Assembly: GCF_004022215.1 (NCBI RefSeq)
Contig: NZ_SAUZ01000004.1
Location: 162,527-226,526 of the forward strand
Direction: 5' to 3'
Source of the DNA: Paenirhodobacter populi
Lineage (GTDB): Bacteria > Pseudomonadota > Alphaproteobacteria > Rhodobacterales > Rhodobacteraceae
Length of the DNA: 64,000 nucleotides
Position numbers and translations under genes: made by a program. Position 1 is the stretch's first letter. Every line of letters begins with the position of its first letter. This document shows, one piece after another, positions 8,626 to 16,586 of the stretch. The notes beneath the pieces are model-generated. The model did no database searches and had not been told where the DNA came from. It worked only from the letters and a program-made list of their open reading frames with translations.

Positions 8626-9123
8626 CTAAATCGTGAGAGACGGCATCCCCTCGTTCTCGGCAGCCTGAATGGCATTGACTTCCCGGACACTGCTCAATGG
8701 CATTCGGGGCGCGCGGATCTGGTCGGGTCCGACAGGTTCAGATATGTTTGAACCTTCATATATGCGCCGAAGGTGCCCCTCAGAAATTCCGTCAGCCTGC
8801 ATCACGAGCCGTGTCATCGGATCGGCGAGCATATCTTCCAGGAACAGCTCGGTAAGCTCTTTCCCCGACATTTTGTCCTTTGCATGAGCGCGATCCAGGT
8901 CCGTCAACGAAAGCGTCAGACTCCGCGCCAGTCCAGGATGTGACTCACGCGGGTGTAACCGCACCAGAACAGAAGCTCTCCAGTTTTCCGGGTCCAGGTG
9001 ACTCGCAGGCACCGAGAGTTCTGTTTCCAGATCGTACTCTCCGGCCGGGAGCGTTTCATCAAAGCCCGGGACAGTGAAGGGTCTCAGAAAAACTGCGGTC
9101 GTCTTGCGGATCAGGCCCTCCAT
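8626..9123 (-). CDS. Hypothetical protein, paralogous N-terminus to the gene at 9658
   Basis: Protein of 165 residues. Its first part (VFLRPFTVPGFDETLPAGEYDLETELSV) matches the pattern of the protein at 9658-9972 (VTFSHAFTLSGYSDVLPAGKYDVLVEEEL), so both carry one small beta-type domain with a PAG-Y-D core. The C-terminal half is helical with an Arg/Glu-rich region ending EGMPSLTI. Domains of this kind recur in small alphaproteobacterial proteins next to stress genes. No function can be assigned. Confidence 0.6.
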   Translation of the reverse strand: MEGLIRKTTAVFLRPFTVPGFDETLPAGEYDLETELSVPASHLDPENWRASVLVRLHPRESHPGLARSLTLSLTDLDRAHAKDKMSGKELTELFLEDMLADPMTRLVMQADGISEGHLRRIYEGSNISEPVGPDQIRAPRMPLSSVREVNAIQAAENEGMPSLTI

Positions 9124-9316
9124 TCACGCACTCCTTTGCTGTGCCGATGGTCGGATGTGAGCCTTCAGAACACAGTCGTATGCTCGCGGAGGCACTCCCC
9201 GTTTTTCCGGATTTGCGATAGGCTTGACGATTGGCGCCGTCTGCCCCGATGCTTGCTTGCGCAATCTAAAAGCTTGACGAGATGGACTGCCGGGAGATTG
9301 TGCCAGCACAATCTCC

Positions 9317-9661
9317 CTAGAGTTCCAGCCCGGTCACGCAGGCCTGCGCCAGATCGCGGTTCGGCGTATCATTGCCCGGCATGGTCGCCCAGCCGGTCTG
9401 CATCAGTGCATCGCGACGCTGGGAGGTGGATGCCGCCTGGATCGTCGCGAGCTTCGCGAGGCGATCGGGATCGGTGCGCGATCTGTCAAGGCAGATGGGG
9501 ACCAGGGCCGCGATCACTCCGTCATGGGCGACCGCGCTTGCCATCTTGGTCGCGCCGCCCCCGGTCATCCAACCACCCCAGGAGAATCCGGCGATGCCGA
9601 TCACCACCGCTCCGATCACGGCGCCGTAGATACCGGGTTTCAGCCATTCGGGAGTGTTCAT
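9317..9661 (-). CDS. Small membrane protein conserved in alphaproteobacteria
   Basis: Protein of 114 residues with one N-terminal transmembrane helix (about 9-32, KPGIYGAVIGAVVIGIAGFSWGGW) and a soluble C-terminal part with two Cys (CLDRS, QACVTG) that could pair in the periplasm. The N-terminus MNTPEWLKPGIYGAV resembles a recurring alphaproteobacterial family without a known role. It overlaps the upstream gene by 4 bases, so the two are co-transcribed. Confidence 0.7.
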   Translation of the reverse strand: MNTPEWLKPGIYGAVIGAVVIGIAGFSWGGWMTGGGATKMASAVAHDGVIAALVPICLDRSRTDPDRLAKLATIQAASTSQRRDALMQTGWATMPGNDTPNRDLAQACVTGLEL

Positions 9662-9972
9662 TTCAGGTTCTCCTGCGGAGATTGCGCCGCGCCGCGTGGT
9701 TGTGCATCAATTGAGAATGCCAGGTCACGGCTCAGTGCCGCTTCCAGATCTTCTTCGGTGACCGGGCGCATCTCGACCCGACCCGCTTCTTTGCCCTTGC
9801 CGCCGACCATCATACAGGTCGAGGTCCGACGGTATGCTTCAAAGCTCAGCCCCTGCAGGAGTTCCTCCTCGACAAGGACGTCATATTTTCCGGCGGGAAG
9901 GACGTCGGAATACCCGGACAGAGTGAACGCATGGGAAAATGTCACCTGTTTTCTGGATGACCGCGTGTTCAT
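9658..9972 (-). CDS. Hypothetical PAG-Y-D domain protein
   Basis: Protein of 104 residues from ATG 9972. This start is chosen over one at 10035 because GGAGGGTCGGAG lies directly before it. Contains the domain shared with the protein at 8626 (HAFTLSGYSDVLPAGKYDVLVEEEL). It is followed with a 4-base overlap by the small membrane protein. It looks soluble. Unknown function. Confidence 0.65.
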   Translation of the reverse strand: MNTRSSRKQVTFSHAFTLSGYSDVLPAGKYDVLVEEELLQGLSFEAYRRTSTCMMVGGKGKEAGRVEMRPVTEEDLEAALSRDLAFSIDAQPRGAAQSPQENLK

Positions 9973-10214
9973 CTCCGACCCTCCGAGTGTTTCTGATGTT
10001 GGCATTGGCCAGATGCCGCGCCCTGCTGATGACAAGAGCCGATGAGATGGCCAAATTCCTAACGAAGCATACGCCAGTCTTCACGATCCGGGGCTGATCA
10101 GTGTTAGCCTCCAGCAAAAGCGGTCGCCAATACTGCAGTGCAAGTTGCGGTCTTTCGAACAGGTGAGCGCAGTTCGCGGGGAAGGTGCCAACGCGCTGCC
10201 GCGAACAAGATTGC

Positions 10215-10949
10215 TCACCGCAGCAGCGGACCATCGTGATCCATATACCCGGTGTCGAAACCCGCCAGTGCCTGAAGGCGGCCGAAATCGTTAAAGACCA
10301 CCTTGCCCTTCTGGAACGTGACCAGCCCGTCCTCCCGCAATTGCCGCAGCACCCGGTTGACGTGAATGGCGCTCAGGCCAAGCGCGTCAGCCAGATGATA
10401 CTGGGTCAGAGGACAGGTGAACCCCGTCCTGTCGCCCACCCCTACGAGTTTCAGCCGTGCCCCAAGTTCCAGCAGCAGATGCGCCATTCGCTCCACCGCA
10501 GAGCGTCGCCCGAGATTGACCAGATGCTCGACCATCATCGCTTCGTCCCGGGATGAGGCCCAGAGGACGGCGGTGGCCAGCCGGGGTGCCTCGGCAAAGG
10601 CGCCGAGAATATCCGGGGCAAAAACCTCGGAGGCTTCGATATTCGTCAGCGCCTCAAGGCTCAGGTCCGAGGTTCGGAACAGGATGCTGCGCAAGCCCAG
10701 AAAATCGCCGGGGATCTGGAAGTTCACGACCTGGCGCCCGCCATCGGGCAGCATCTTATAGGAACAGGCCCAGCCTTCGGCCAGGATGAAGGCGGAGGCG
10801 TTCGACTGGCCCTCGTGCATCATCTCATGCCCGGCGAGGAAGGTTCTGCGCCGCCGGTGAAAGCGAGCAAGGGTTTCCAGATCAACCGCTGACAAGGCCA
10901 CGAAGGCGGACAGTTTCCGGGTCAGCGGGCTGCTTTCGACAGGGTTCAA
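10215..10949 (-). CDS. Crp/Fnr-family transcriptional regulator
   Basis: 244 residues from TTG 10949, chosen because GGGAG lies 6 nt upstream. An N-terminal cyclic-nucleotide-type beta barrel (about 20-130; EGQSNASAFILAEGWACSYK) leads through a dimer helix to a C-terminal HTH_Crp (about 160-225; LTQYHLADALGLSAIHVNRVLRQLREDGL). A longer frame from 11045 would add a Cys-rich N-terminus (FCRLDCSRAACPLAC), which could be an Fnr-like cluster region. That alternative is noted but has no clear ribosome site. Members control respiration, stress or nitrogen genes. The target here is unknown. Confidence 0.88.
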   Translation of the reverse strand: MNPVESSPLTRKLSAFVALSAVDLETLARFHRRRRTFLAGHEMMHEGQSNASAFILAEGWACSYKMLPDGGRQVVNFQIPGDFLGLRSILFRTSDLSLEALTNIEASEVFAPDILGAFAEAPRLATAVLWASSRDEAMMVEHLVNLGRRSAVERMAHLLLELGARLKLVGVGDRTGFTCPLTQYHLADALGLSAIHVNRVLRQLREDGLVTFQKGKVVFNDFGRLQALAGFDTGYMDHDGPLLR

Positions 10950-11100
10950 CGGCTTCTCCCGGTTGGAGCGGAATTCACGACAGGCCAGCGGGCAGGCTGC
11001 TCTGGAGCAGTCCAGCCGACAGAACTTACTGTCAGGATGATGCAACTCATCGGGATTCTGTCGTGTCCTGATCCCTTGTATACCAAAAGGACCTCGCGCG

Positions 11101-11331
11101 ATGCCCGGCCAGACAGATCATGCAGGAATGGCAGCACTTTCCATTTGCGAGGCGCTCCTGCTCGCCATCAATGACCACAAACTTCTGCCCGAACGCGAGA
11201 TCGCAGGCGTGCTCCGCGATGCGGCAGCCGCGCATGAGAATGCAGCGGGCAATGCAACAGAGATGGAGATGCATCAAAGCGTCGCCAACCTGATCAATGG
11301 GATCAAGATTGAAGGAAGCGCGCCCGGGTGA
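11101..11331 (+). CDS. Small conserved hypothetical protein
   Basis: Protein of 76 residues, helical (MAALSICEALLLAINDHKLL, PEREIAGVLRDAAAAHENAA). ATG 11101 has AAGGACC about 9 nt upstream. The composition, acidic-basic balance and periodicity favour this strand over the overlapping minus-strand frame at 11047-11277. It resembles short hypotheticals found beside stress and regulator genes in Rhizobiales and Rhodobacterales. Divergent from the Crp/Fnr gene, possibly a target. Confidence 0.6.
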   Translation: MPGQTDHAGMAALSICEALLLAINDHKLLPEREIAGVLRDAAAAHENAAGNATEMEMHQSVANLINGIKIEGSAPG

Positions 11332-11572
11332 ATCTGAAACGCAAACAACGGGTTGCCATTGTCTCGAGGGCCGATATTTGGAGAGATGATCTTCCGATCA
11401 AGCGCGTCAGCATGCGACGCGGCTTCGATATGGCGTCCCTCCGCTCCCTCAGGTTTACGCCGAGCCCTGGGTTTCTAACACCAGGAAGAGGTTCACCCAT
11501 TTTGCAGAGGGCGTGTCCCGCCACTTTTAACGCCCGACGCGGCTTTGAGTGGCAGAGACCATGCCGATGCTT

Positions 11573-12664
11573 TCAGGACCCCAGCCTGGCGTTTCCGAAG
11601 AAAAAGGCGACCATAGCGCCACTTGCGTCAGGCCCCTGCGCGTCGGTGTAAGATCCCCGCGCAGAACCGCCCGACCACGCATGGCCCAGCCCTTCAATCT
11701 TCCACTCTTCGACAAGGGCGAGGCTTTCTGTTCCGCTCAGCGTCGTCTTGCGGCTATAGGCGCGTCCTCCGGCTTGGCCGCAATCCTCGATCTGGATGGT
11801 CTGGCCTGGTCCGAGGTCGAGGACACGCTGCGCGATCTGCTCGCCGTTCGAGGGGTGGACGGTCGCGTCGGCGGTGCCGTGCAGAATGATCGTCCGTACT
11901 GCCGAAGCTCCTTTTCGAGGAGCAGAAGCGCTTCCGTTTCCCGCCATGGCGGTAAATGCCGACGGCACATCTTTGGCAGAACCCGCTGGCAATCCCGAAT
12001 GTGCCCCTACACCCGAGAAGACATCGGGATAGGTTTCGCCCAAGATGACGGCCATCGCGGCCCCGGCCGAAAGACCCGCAACGAATATCCGGTCGCCGGG
12101 CACTCCATGTTCTGAGGCGACCTTTCGCGCGAGATCAGCAAGGATCGCCGGTTCTCCCCGATCCCGGAGTTGATCGCCGCGCCGAAACCAGTTCCAGCAG
12201 GACTGGGCATTTTCCCCGCGCGATTGGTGCGGGTAGACGACAATAAAGCCACGCGCCTCTGCCAGATCGTTCATGCCGGTGCCCGCGGCAAAATCTTCCG
12301 GGGTCTGGGTGCAGCCGTGCAGCATGACGATCATGCCCGTAGCGCCAGCGCAGGCCGAGGCGGGCACGTAGGTGCGATAGCGGCGGGTGCCAGCCTCGCA
12401 GGTAAATCGGTCTTCCAGAAACCGCGCGCCCTGGGGAAGGCCTTCCGAGGGATCCTCGTCTCGCGGCCCGTGCGGGCGCAGGCGGGCCATCATGTCCTGC
12501 AAGGGTCCCGCCGCCAGCGAATCGACTGCTGCGTCGGCGGCAGGCCTCAACACAAGGCCGTGGCGCGCGAGCGTTTGTATGACCAGACCATTGGCGAAGG
12601 AAGGCGCTGCGGAGCGCAGGCGACTGGCCGCCGCACTCCAAGCGCGGGAGGGGAAAGCTCTCAT
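11573..12664 (-). CDS. PHB depolymerase-family esterase
   Basis: Protein of 363 residues with the alpha/beta-hydrolase core of the esterase_phb family: oxyanion segment MLHGCTQTPEDFAAGTGMN, the double motif YPHQSRGENAQSCWNWF, lipase box GLSAGAAM (nucleophile Ser), Asp context LHGTADATVHPSNGEQ and a His in GLGHAWSGG near the end. Such enzymes cleave short polyhydroxybutyrate chains, feruloyl or acetyl esters. The N-terminal 60 residues are Ala/Arg-rich without a clear signal peptide, so the site of action is uncertain. The ribbon-helix-helix gene upstream is on the same strand and is probably co-transcribed. Confidence 0.88.
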   Translation of the reverse strand: MRAFPSRAWSAAASRLRSAAPSFANGLVIQTLARHGLVLRPAADAAVDSLAAGPLQDMMARLRPHGPRDEDPSEGLPQGARFLEDRFTCEAGTRRYRTYVPASACAGATGMIVMLHGCTQTPEDFAAGTGMNDLAEARGFIVVYPHQSRGENAQSCWNWFRRGDQLRDRGEPAILADLARKVASEHGVPGDRIFVAGLSAGAAMAVILGETYPDVFSGVGAHSGLPAGSAKDVPSAFTAMAGNGSASAPRKGASAVRTIILHGTADATVHPSNGEQIAQRVLDLGPGQTIQIEDCGQAGGRAYSRKTTLSGTESLALVEEWKIEGLGHAWSGGSARGSYTDAQGPDASGAMVAFFFGNARLGS

Positions 12665-12685
12665 GGTATCTGTCCTTTTCGGGGG

Positions 12686-13102
12686 CTACCGGATGCGGTC
12701 GGCGAGCGCTTTCCTGACCTCGGAGGTTGCCTGCAATCCGCCAAGCACGGTGATCGAGCCGATCACGGCCCGCGCGAGCTCCGGCGAGACATCGGCAGCG
12801 ATGCGCGCGAGGCCCACGACCTTCACATGCAAAACGTTACCGGTATCGCGCAGGGCCTCGAGATCGGCCCGCGTATAATCGCGCAGACCAAGTTCCAGCG
12901 TGTGCCGCTGGATCGAATTGCTGACCGCCTCACCCTGCGCGTCGAGTTGCTTGCGGATGGCAGTGCGGATGAAGTCGCTTCGGTTCGCATAGAAGCCCTC
13001 CTGCACCAGAAGATCTATCCGGCCCAGATCGACATAGCCCAGATTGATCGTGATCTTCTCGTTCTCGGGCTGAGCTTCGCGCAGCTGTCTGACGTTGCCC
13101 AT
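12686..13102 (-). CDS. CopG/ribbon-helix-helix regulator
   Basis: About 138 residues from ATG 13102 (MGNVRQLREAQPENEKITIN), with GGAG 7 nt upstream. The ribbon-helix-helix domain is at about 15-55 (NLGYVDLGRIDLLVQEGFYANRSDFIRTAIRKQL), followed by a helical C-terminal part of unknown role. It lies 21 bp upstream of the PHB-depolymerase-like esterase on the same strand and is a plausible regulator of that operon. Confidence 0.8.
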   Translation of the reverse strand: MGNVRQLREAQPENEKITINLGYVDLGRIDLLVQEGFYANRSDFIRTAIRKQLDAQGEAVSNSIQRHTLELGLRDYTRADLEALRDTGNVLHVKVVGLARIAADVSPELARAVIGSITVLGGLQATSEVRKALADRIR

Positions 13103-13280
13103 CGGATTCTCCATCTGTATGGATGGTATTTGGATGTCGAAATGCAGAATACAAGGCCCATTGCGGAACGCTGCGCCTGTGTGGGGTGCCAATAGCATTC
13201 GCGGCCCGGTTGACCGAAGCACAGCAAGCTGCCCGCATCAGGTGATGTAGCGCGGTTTGCGAGCCTCAGGTGAGGAATTC

Positions 13281-14333
13281 CTACACCGCCGCTGGAGGGT
13301 CGGCATTGGCGATCGGTGCCTCCCGATGAGTGATGGTCACGGCGGTGCCGGGGTCTGCATCGCTCAACCGGATCTCTGCCTCTAGATTTCTGGCGAGTGC
13401 CTCGACGATACCCGTCCCCAGGCCCGCCCTGGGCGCATCGCCCCCCGTCGACATGCCGATGCCGTCGTCGGTGACCGAAAGGGTCCAATCCCCGCCCGCC
13501 GAGTTGTAGTCGATCGCGATCGCGCCCGTGGGCTGATCAGGGAATGCGTGCTTGAGGGCGTTGATCACCAGTTCTGTGACGATAAGCCCCAAGCTGACGG
13601 AGGCGTCCGCCTCCACGGCGCTGTCATTAACACTTACCGATATCGACAGCCGGTCCGGATCGGCGATCATCGACGCAGCGAGGCTCGCGCAAAGTTGCGT
13701 CAGATAGGTACGGAGTTCGACGTTGCCGCCTGGTGACGTGGAGAGTTGCTTCTGTACAGCCGCGATCGACATCACCCGGTGATGGGCGTTGTGGAGATGC
13801 CCGCGCACCTCTTCCGACTGTACCCGACGTGCGCTCTGCATCAGGACGCTGGCAATGATCTGGAGGCTATTCGCGATCCGGTGTTGAACCTCCTGGAGCA
13901 GGACGGCCTTTTCCCGAACCAGATCGTCTTTCTGTCGGGCCTCAGCGCGCGCGTCGGTCACGTCGGTCACCGCCAGCAGCAGCCGAATGTGATCCTTTAT
14001 GCCGTCATCGAGCGTCCGCGCATTGACGACAAGGCTCCGTGTCTTCCGGTTCGGCCGCTTGAGGTCGATTTCGTAGGCTTCGATCTGTGCACGGCCTGAA
14101 GCGGTCGCCTTCAGCAGCGAGGCAAGCCTGGGCATCGCCCATTCGCCGTTTCCAAGCGCGCTGAGCGGTCTGCCGGGAATTGTCGCCGGATCGATCTCAA
14201 AGGCACGGCAGAACGATGTACTGGCCGCGATGACCTTCTGGTCTTCGGACAGGAAAAGCAGCGGCTCGTTCGATGAAACCACGACAGCGAGCGTGCTCGC
14301 CGCTTCGAAATGGGCAACAGGTATCTTGGACAT
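13281..14333 (-). CDS. PAS-containing HWE/HisKA_2 sensor histidine kinase
   Basis: 350 residues from ATG 14333. PAS sensor domain at about 1-125 (LLFLSEDQKVIAASTSFCRAF), a coiled linker, then the HisKA_2 dimerisation box with the phospho-accepting His in LLQEVQHRIANSLQIIASVL, and a HATPase domain with VTELVINALKHAF (N box), VTDDGIGMS (G1) and GLGTGIVEAL (G2). No transmembrane helices, so it is a cytosolic sensor, as in light/stress kinases of the general stress response. No response regulator is adjacent, so it is an orphan. Confidence 0.88.
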   Translation of the reverse strand: MSKIPVAHFEAASTLAVVVSSNEPLLFLSEDQKVIAASTSFCRAFEIDPATIPGRPLSALGNGEWAMPRLASLLKATASGRAQIEAYEIDLKRPNRKTRSLVVNARTLDDGIKDHIRLLLAVTDVTDARAEARQKDDLVREKAVLLQEVQHRIANSLQIIASVLMQSARRVQSEEVRGHLHNAHHRVMSIAAVQKQLSTSPGGNVELRTYLTQLCASLAASMIADPDRLSISVSVNDSAVEADASVSLGLIVTELVINALKHAFPDQPTGAIAIDYNSAGGDWTLSVTDDGIGMSTGGDAPRAGLGTGIVEALARNLEAEIRLSDADPGTAVTITHREAPIANADPPAAV

Positions 14334-14378
14334 AAAAATGGCCCCCATGGGCCGAAAGCTCGCGATGCGAGCCATCAC

Positions 14379-14834
14379 TCGGCAGGAACGCAGTCCAGTA
14401 CAAGCCCTGGGTCGGCATCCTGAGCCAACCTACCACGTCCACCCCAGACTGGCATCACTCTTAATTAGTATGGTGGGAGCAAGGCTGCATCTCTGATACC
14501 AAAATCAGCTTTCCACTCTATATCGTTGACGAGCGACTATTTCAGCATAGTACCGTATTGGGGTCCGAGTGGTCGATCACGCTGCGGGTGAAATGGCGCA
14601 CATCTGTCAGGCGAACTTTTCGCACGCTGTGCCGATCCTGTGGGAGGAGGTTGGTCAGATGGAGGGCTTTCAGCGAGCGGCCCGCATGGCAGGCCCTTAG
14701 TGCCGTCGGCAGTCATCAAGCTGTGCAGATGGCAGGCAGTTTGGCAGCCATTCCCAAACCGGTTGCGGTACATTCCGGAGCGTCCAAAGGCGAGAGGCAG
14801 GGTATTTGTAGCGCTCTGAAAGACGGTGCTCCGA
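14379..14834. other. Gap with no supported gene
   Basis: About 455 bp between the kinase and the beta-propeller gene. Short frames exist on both strands, but none has recognisable domains, a good ribosome site or a convincing composition. The left half is less GC-rich (TTAATTAGTATG near 14461) and may hold the kinase promoter. Confidence 0.4.
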
Positions 14835-15623
14835 TCACTCAAGGGGAACCCTCCATACCGCGCCGTTGCCCCAGTCTGCCGTCAGCAGCGTGCGGCCGTC
14901 GGGTGCCGGCACAAGCCCGACCGGGCTGGAGAAGCCGTCGGCCAAAACCCGCGAACCGCCTGACATCAGGATTTCCCGAACCGTCGTGTTGCCATAATCC
15001 ACGACGAACACTCGACCGTCTTCTGTCTGCGCGATGCCGGGGCCGGGTGTCGCGATATCCTGACCAGCCTCTATGCGGGTGCCGTCTGGCCGAAGGACTG
15101 TCACGCCACCGCCGATGTTCGACACGACGTAGCCGCCATTCGGGGTCTGCACGACCCCTACTGGCGTGCGCAGGCCATCAATGACCGAAACGAGGTTGCC
15201 ATCCTGCACAGCTAGGATTTCATTCGTCCTGCGATTGGCGATCATCAATCGGCCGGCCCGGTCGAAGCTCAGCCCGGCAGGGGTCGCGAGGCCGGTGATA
15301 TGCGTGCTGCGCTGCCCGTCAGGCGTGAAGCGCCAGACCAGGTCGCTGGAGTATGAGGCGACATAGATCATTCCATCCGGCCCGACCGCCAGTCCCGAGG
15401 GTCCCGACAATCCGTCGGCGAAGGTGGACCGGCTGCCGTCTGGAGCAACGCGGGATACAATACCCGCGCTCCATTCCGCGACATAGAGGTTTCCGGCCGC
15501 ATCGAACCCCATGCCGACCGGCGAACGGAACCCGTCCCATAGCCGCTCGGGCGTGGCGGCGTGGGCTGGCAACGCGGTGCAGGCGATGGCGGAGGCGATC
15601 AGCGTGCGTCGAGACAGGATCAT
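14835..15623 (-). CDS. Exported SMP-30/NHL-type beta-propeller protein
   Basis: 262 residues starting with an export signal (RRTLIASAIACTALPAHA, cleavage likely after AHA; the double Arg is compatible with Tat). The rest is about six propeller repeats with the recurring pattern SPVGMGFDAAGNLYVAEW, GPSGLAVGPDGMIYVAS, TPAGLSFDRAGRLMIANR. Related proteins are gluconolactonase/SMP-30-like lactonases or NHL ligand-binding propellers. It is the last gene of a merR-decarboxylase-propeller operon, overlapping the previous gene by 4 bases. Lactonase activity is possible but not shown. Confidence 0.85.
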   Translation of the reverse strand: MILSRRTLIASAIACTALPAHAATPERLWDGFRSPVGMGFDAAGNLYVAEWSAGIVSRVAPDGSRSTFADGLSGPSGLAVGPDGMIYVASYSSDLVWRFTPDGQRSTHITGLATPAGLSFDRAGRLMIANRRTNEILAVQDGNLVSVIDGLRTPVGVVQTPNGGYVVSNIGGGVTVLRPDGTRIEAGQDIATPGPGIAQTEDGRVFVVDYGNTTVREILMSGGSRVLADGFSSPVGLVPAPDGRTLLTADWGNGAVWRVPLE

Positions 15624-16039
15624 GCGCCGGCCTCCTCGCTTGCAGTCTCATGCCGCGAGAAGACCTCTTTCGCTGCAAATGATCCGTTCAGGGCTGCCGG
15701 GAAACCAGCATAGACCGCCATCTGCATCAGGATCTCGGTGATCTCGTGCTTAGAGATTCCGACATTCAGCCCGGCCTCAATATGCACCTTCAGTTGTGGT
15801 GCGGCGGTGCCCATGGCCGCCAGTGCGGCTATTGTGGCGATTTCGCGGTCGCGCAGGCTCAACCCCGGTCGGCAATAGATGTCGCCGAAGGGAAACTCGA
15901 ACAGGTAAGTGGCGAAGTCGGGCGCGATGCCCGCCAGCGCATCGACCACGTTCTGCCCGGCCGCGCCGTCAATTTCCGCGAGCGCGCGCCGGCCGCGCTC
16001 CAACCGGCTTTCGCCTGACATCGGGGAGTTCTGCATCAT
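15620..16039 (-). CDS. Carboxymuconolactone decarboxylase-family protein
   Basis: About 139 residues from ATG 16039 (MMQNSPMSGESRLERGRRAL). CMD core: LSLRDREIATIAALAAMGTAAPQLKVHIEAGLNVGISKHEITEILMQMAVYAGFPAALN, the helical AhpD-like fold. The usual Cys-x-x-Cys of peroxidase-type members is absent, which favours the decarboxylase/4-carboxymuconolactone-like branch. It overlaps the merR gene by about 70 bases, which is unusually long, and the propeller gene by 4. Confidence 0.85.
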   Translation of the reverse strand: MMQNSPMSGESRLERGRRALAEIDGAAGQNVVDALAGIAPDFATYLFEFPFGDIYCRPGLSLRDREIATIAALAAMGTAAPQLKVHIEAGLNVGISKHEITEILMQMAVYAGFPAALNGSFAAKEVFSRHETASEEAGA

Positions 16040-16403
16040 GGTTTTCCATCCTCTGTTCCGCCTCGGCATAACCGCCGATCTTGGTGTCGAGGACGAGAAG
16101 CGCGGCCTGAAGATCGGCCACATGGGCGCGCACCTTGTCCCGATGCGCCTCCAGAAGAACACGTCGCGCCGTGCCAGTTTCGGCACCCTGTTCGCGCAGG
16201 GCCGCGTAGCGCAGCATCTCGCGGATCGGCATGCCAGTGGTTTTCAGGCGCTCCAGAAACCCGATCCAGCTGATGATCGAGGCGTCGTAGTCCCTCTGGC
16301 CGGAGGCATCACGGTCGGCGCGCGGCAACAACCCGATCCGCTCGTAGTAGCGGAGCGTATGGGCTGACAATCCGGCACGTTTGGCGAGTTCCCCGATCTT
16401 CAT
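15969..16403 (-). CDS. MerR-family transcriptional regulator
   Basis: 144 residues from ATG 16403 (MKIGELAKRAGLSAHTLRYYERIGLL). The HTH and wing occupy 1-70 and a coiled-coil dimer helix follows (EAHRDKVRAHVADLQAALLVLDTKI). No Cys metal-binding pattern, so probably a small-molecule or redox-type MerR. First gene of the operon with the CMD protein and the propeller, which it probably controls. The C-terminal tail is Arg/Pro-rich and overlaps the next gene. Confidence 0.88.
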   Translation of the reverse strand: MKIGELAKRAGLSAHTLRYYERIGLLPRADRDASGQRDYDASIISWIGFLERLKTTGMPIREMLRYAALREQGAETGTARRVLLEAHRDKVRAHVADLQAALLVLDTKIGGYAEAEQRMENHDAELPDVRRKPVGARPARARGN

Positions 16404-16528
16404 GACCTGCTTCTCATCACGACGCAAAGGAAGCTACGGGTTCGAGTGCACTCTAAGTCAAGAGACTTTCTCAAGACTTCCAGACCTGACATGCGCCAGC
16501 AGAGAAACATCATTCGAGCCGCAAGATT

Positions 16529-16543
16529 GTTCCCTTTCCGTTC
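16529..16543 (+). promoter_or_regulatory. LexA (SOS) box upstream of the UvrD-type helicase
   Basis: Perfect GTTC-N7-GTTC (GTTC CCTTTCC GTTC), the reverse of GAAC-N7-GAAC, 43 bp before ATG 16587. It lies inside the longer open frame that begins at 16446, which argues for the later start. Downstream repair function and distance support a LexA operator. Confidence 0.7.
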
Positions 16544-16586
16544 TGCCCGCGTTAAGCTTGACCGAAACTTGGGGCGCGCGCAGGGC

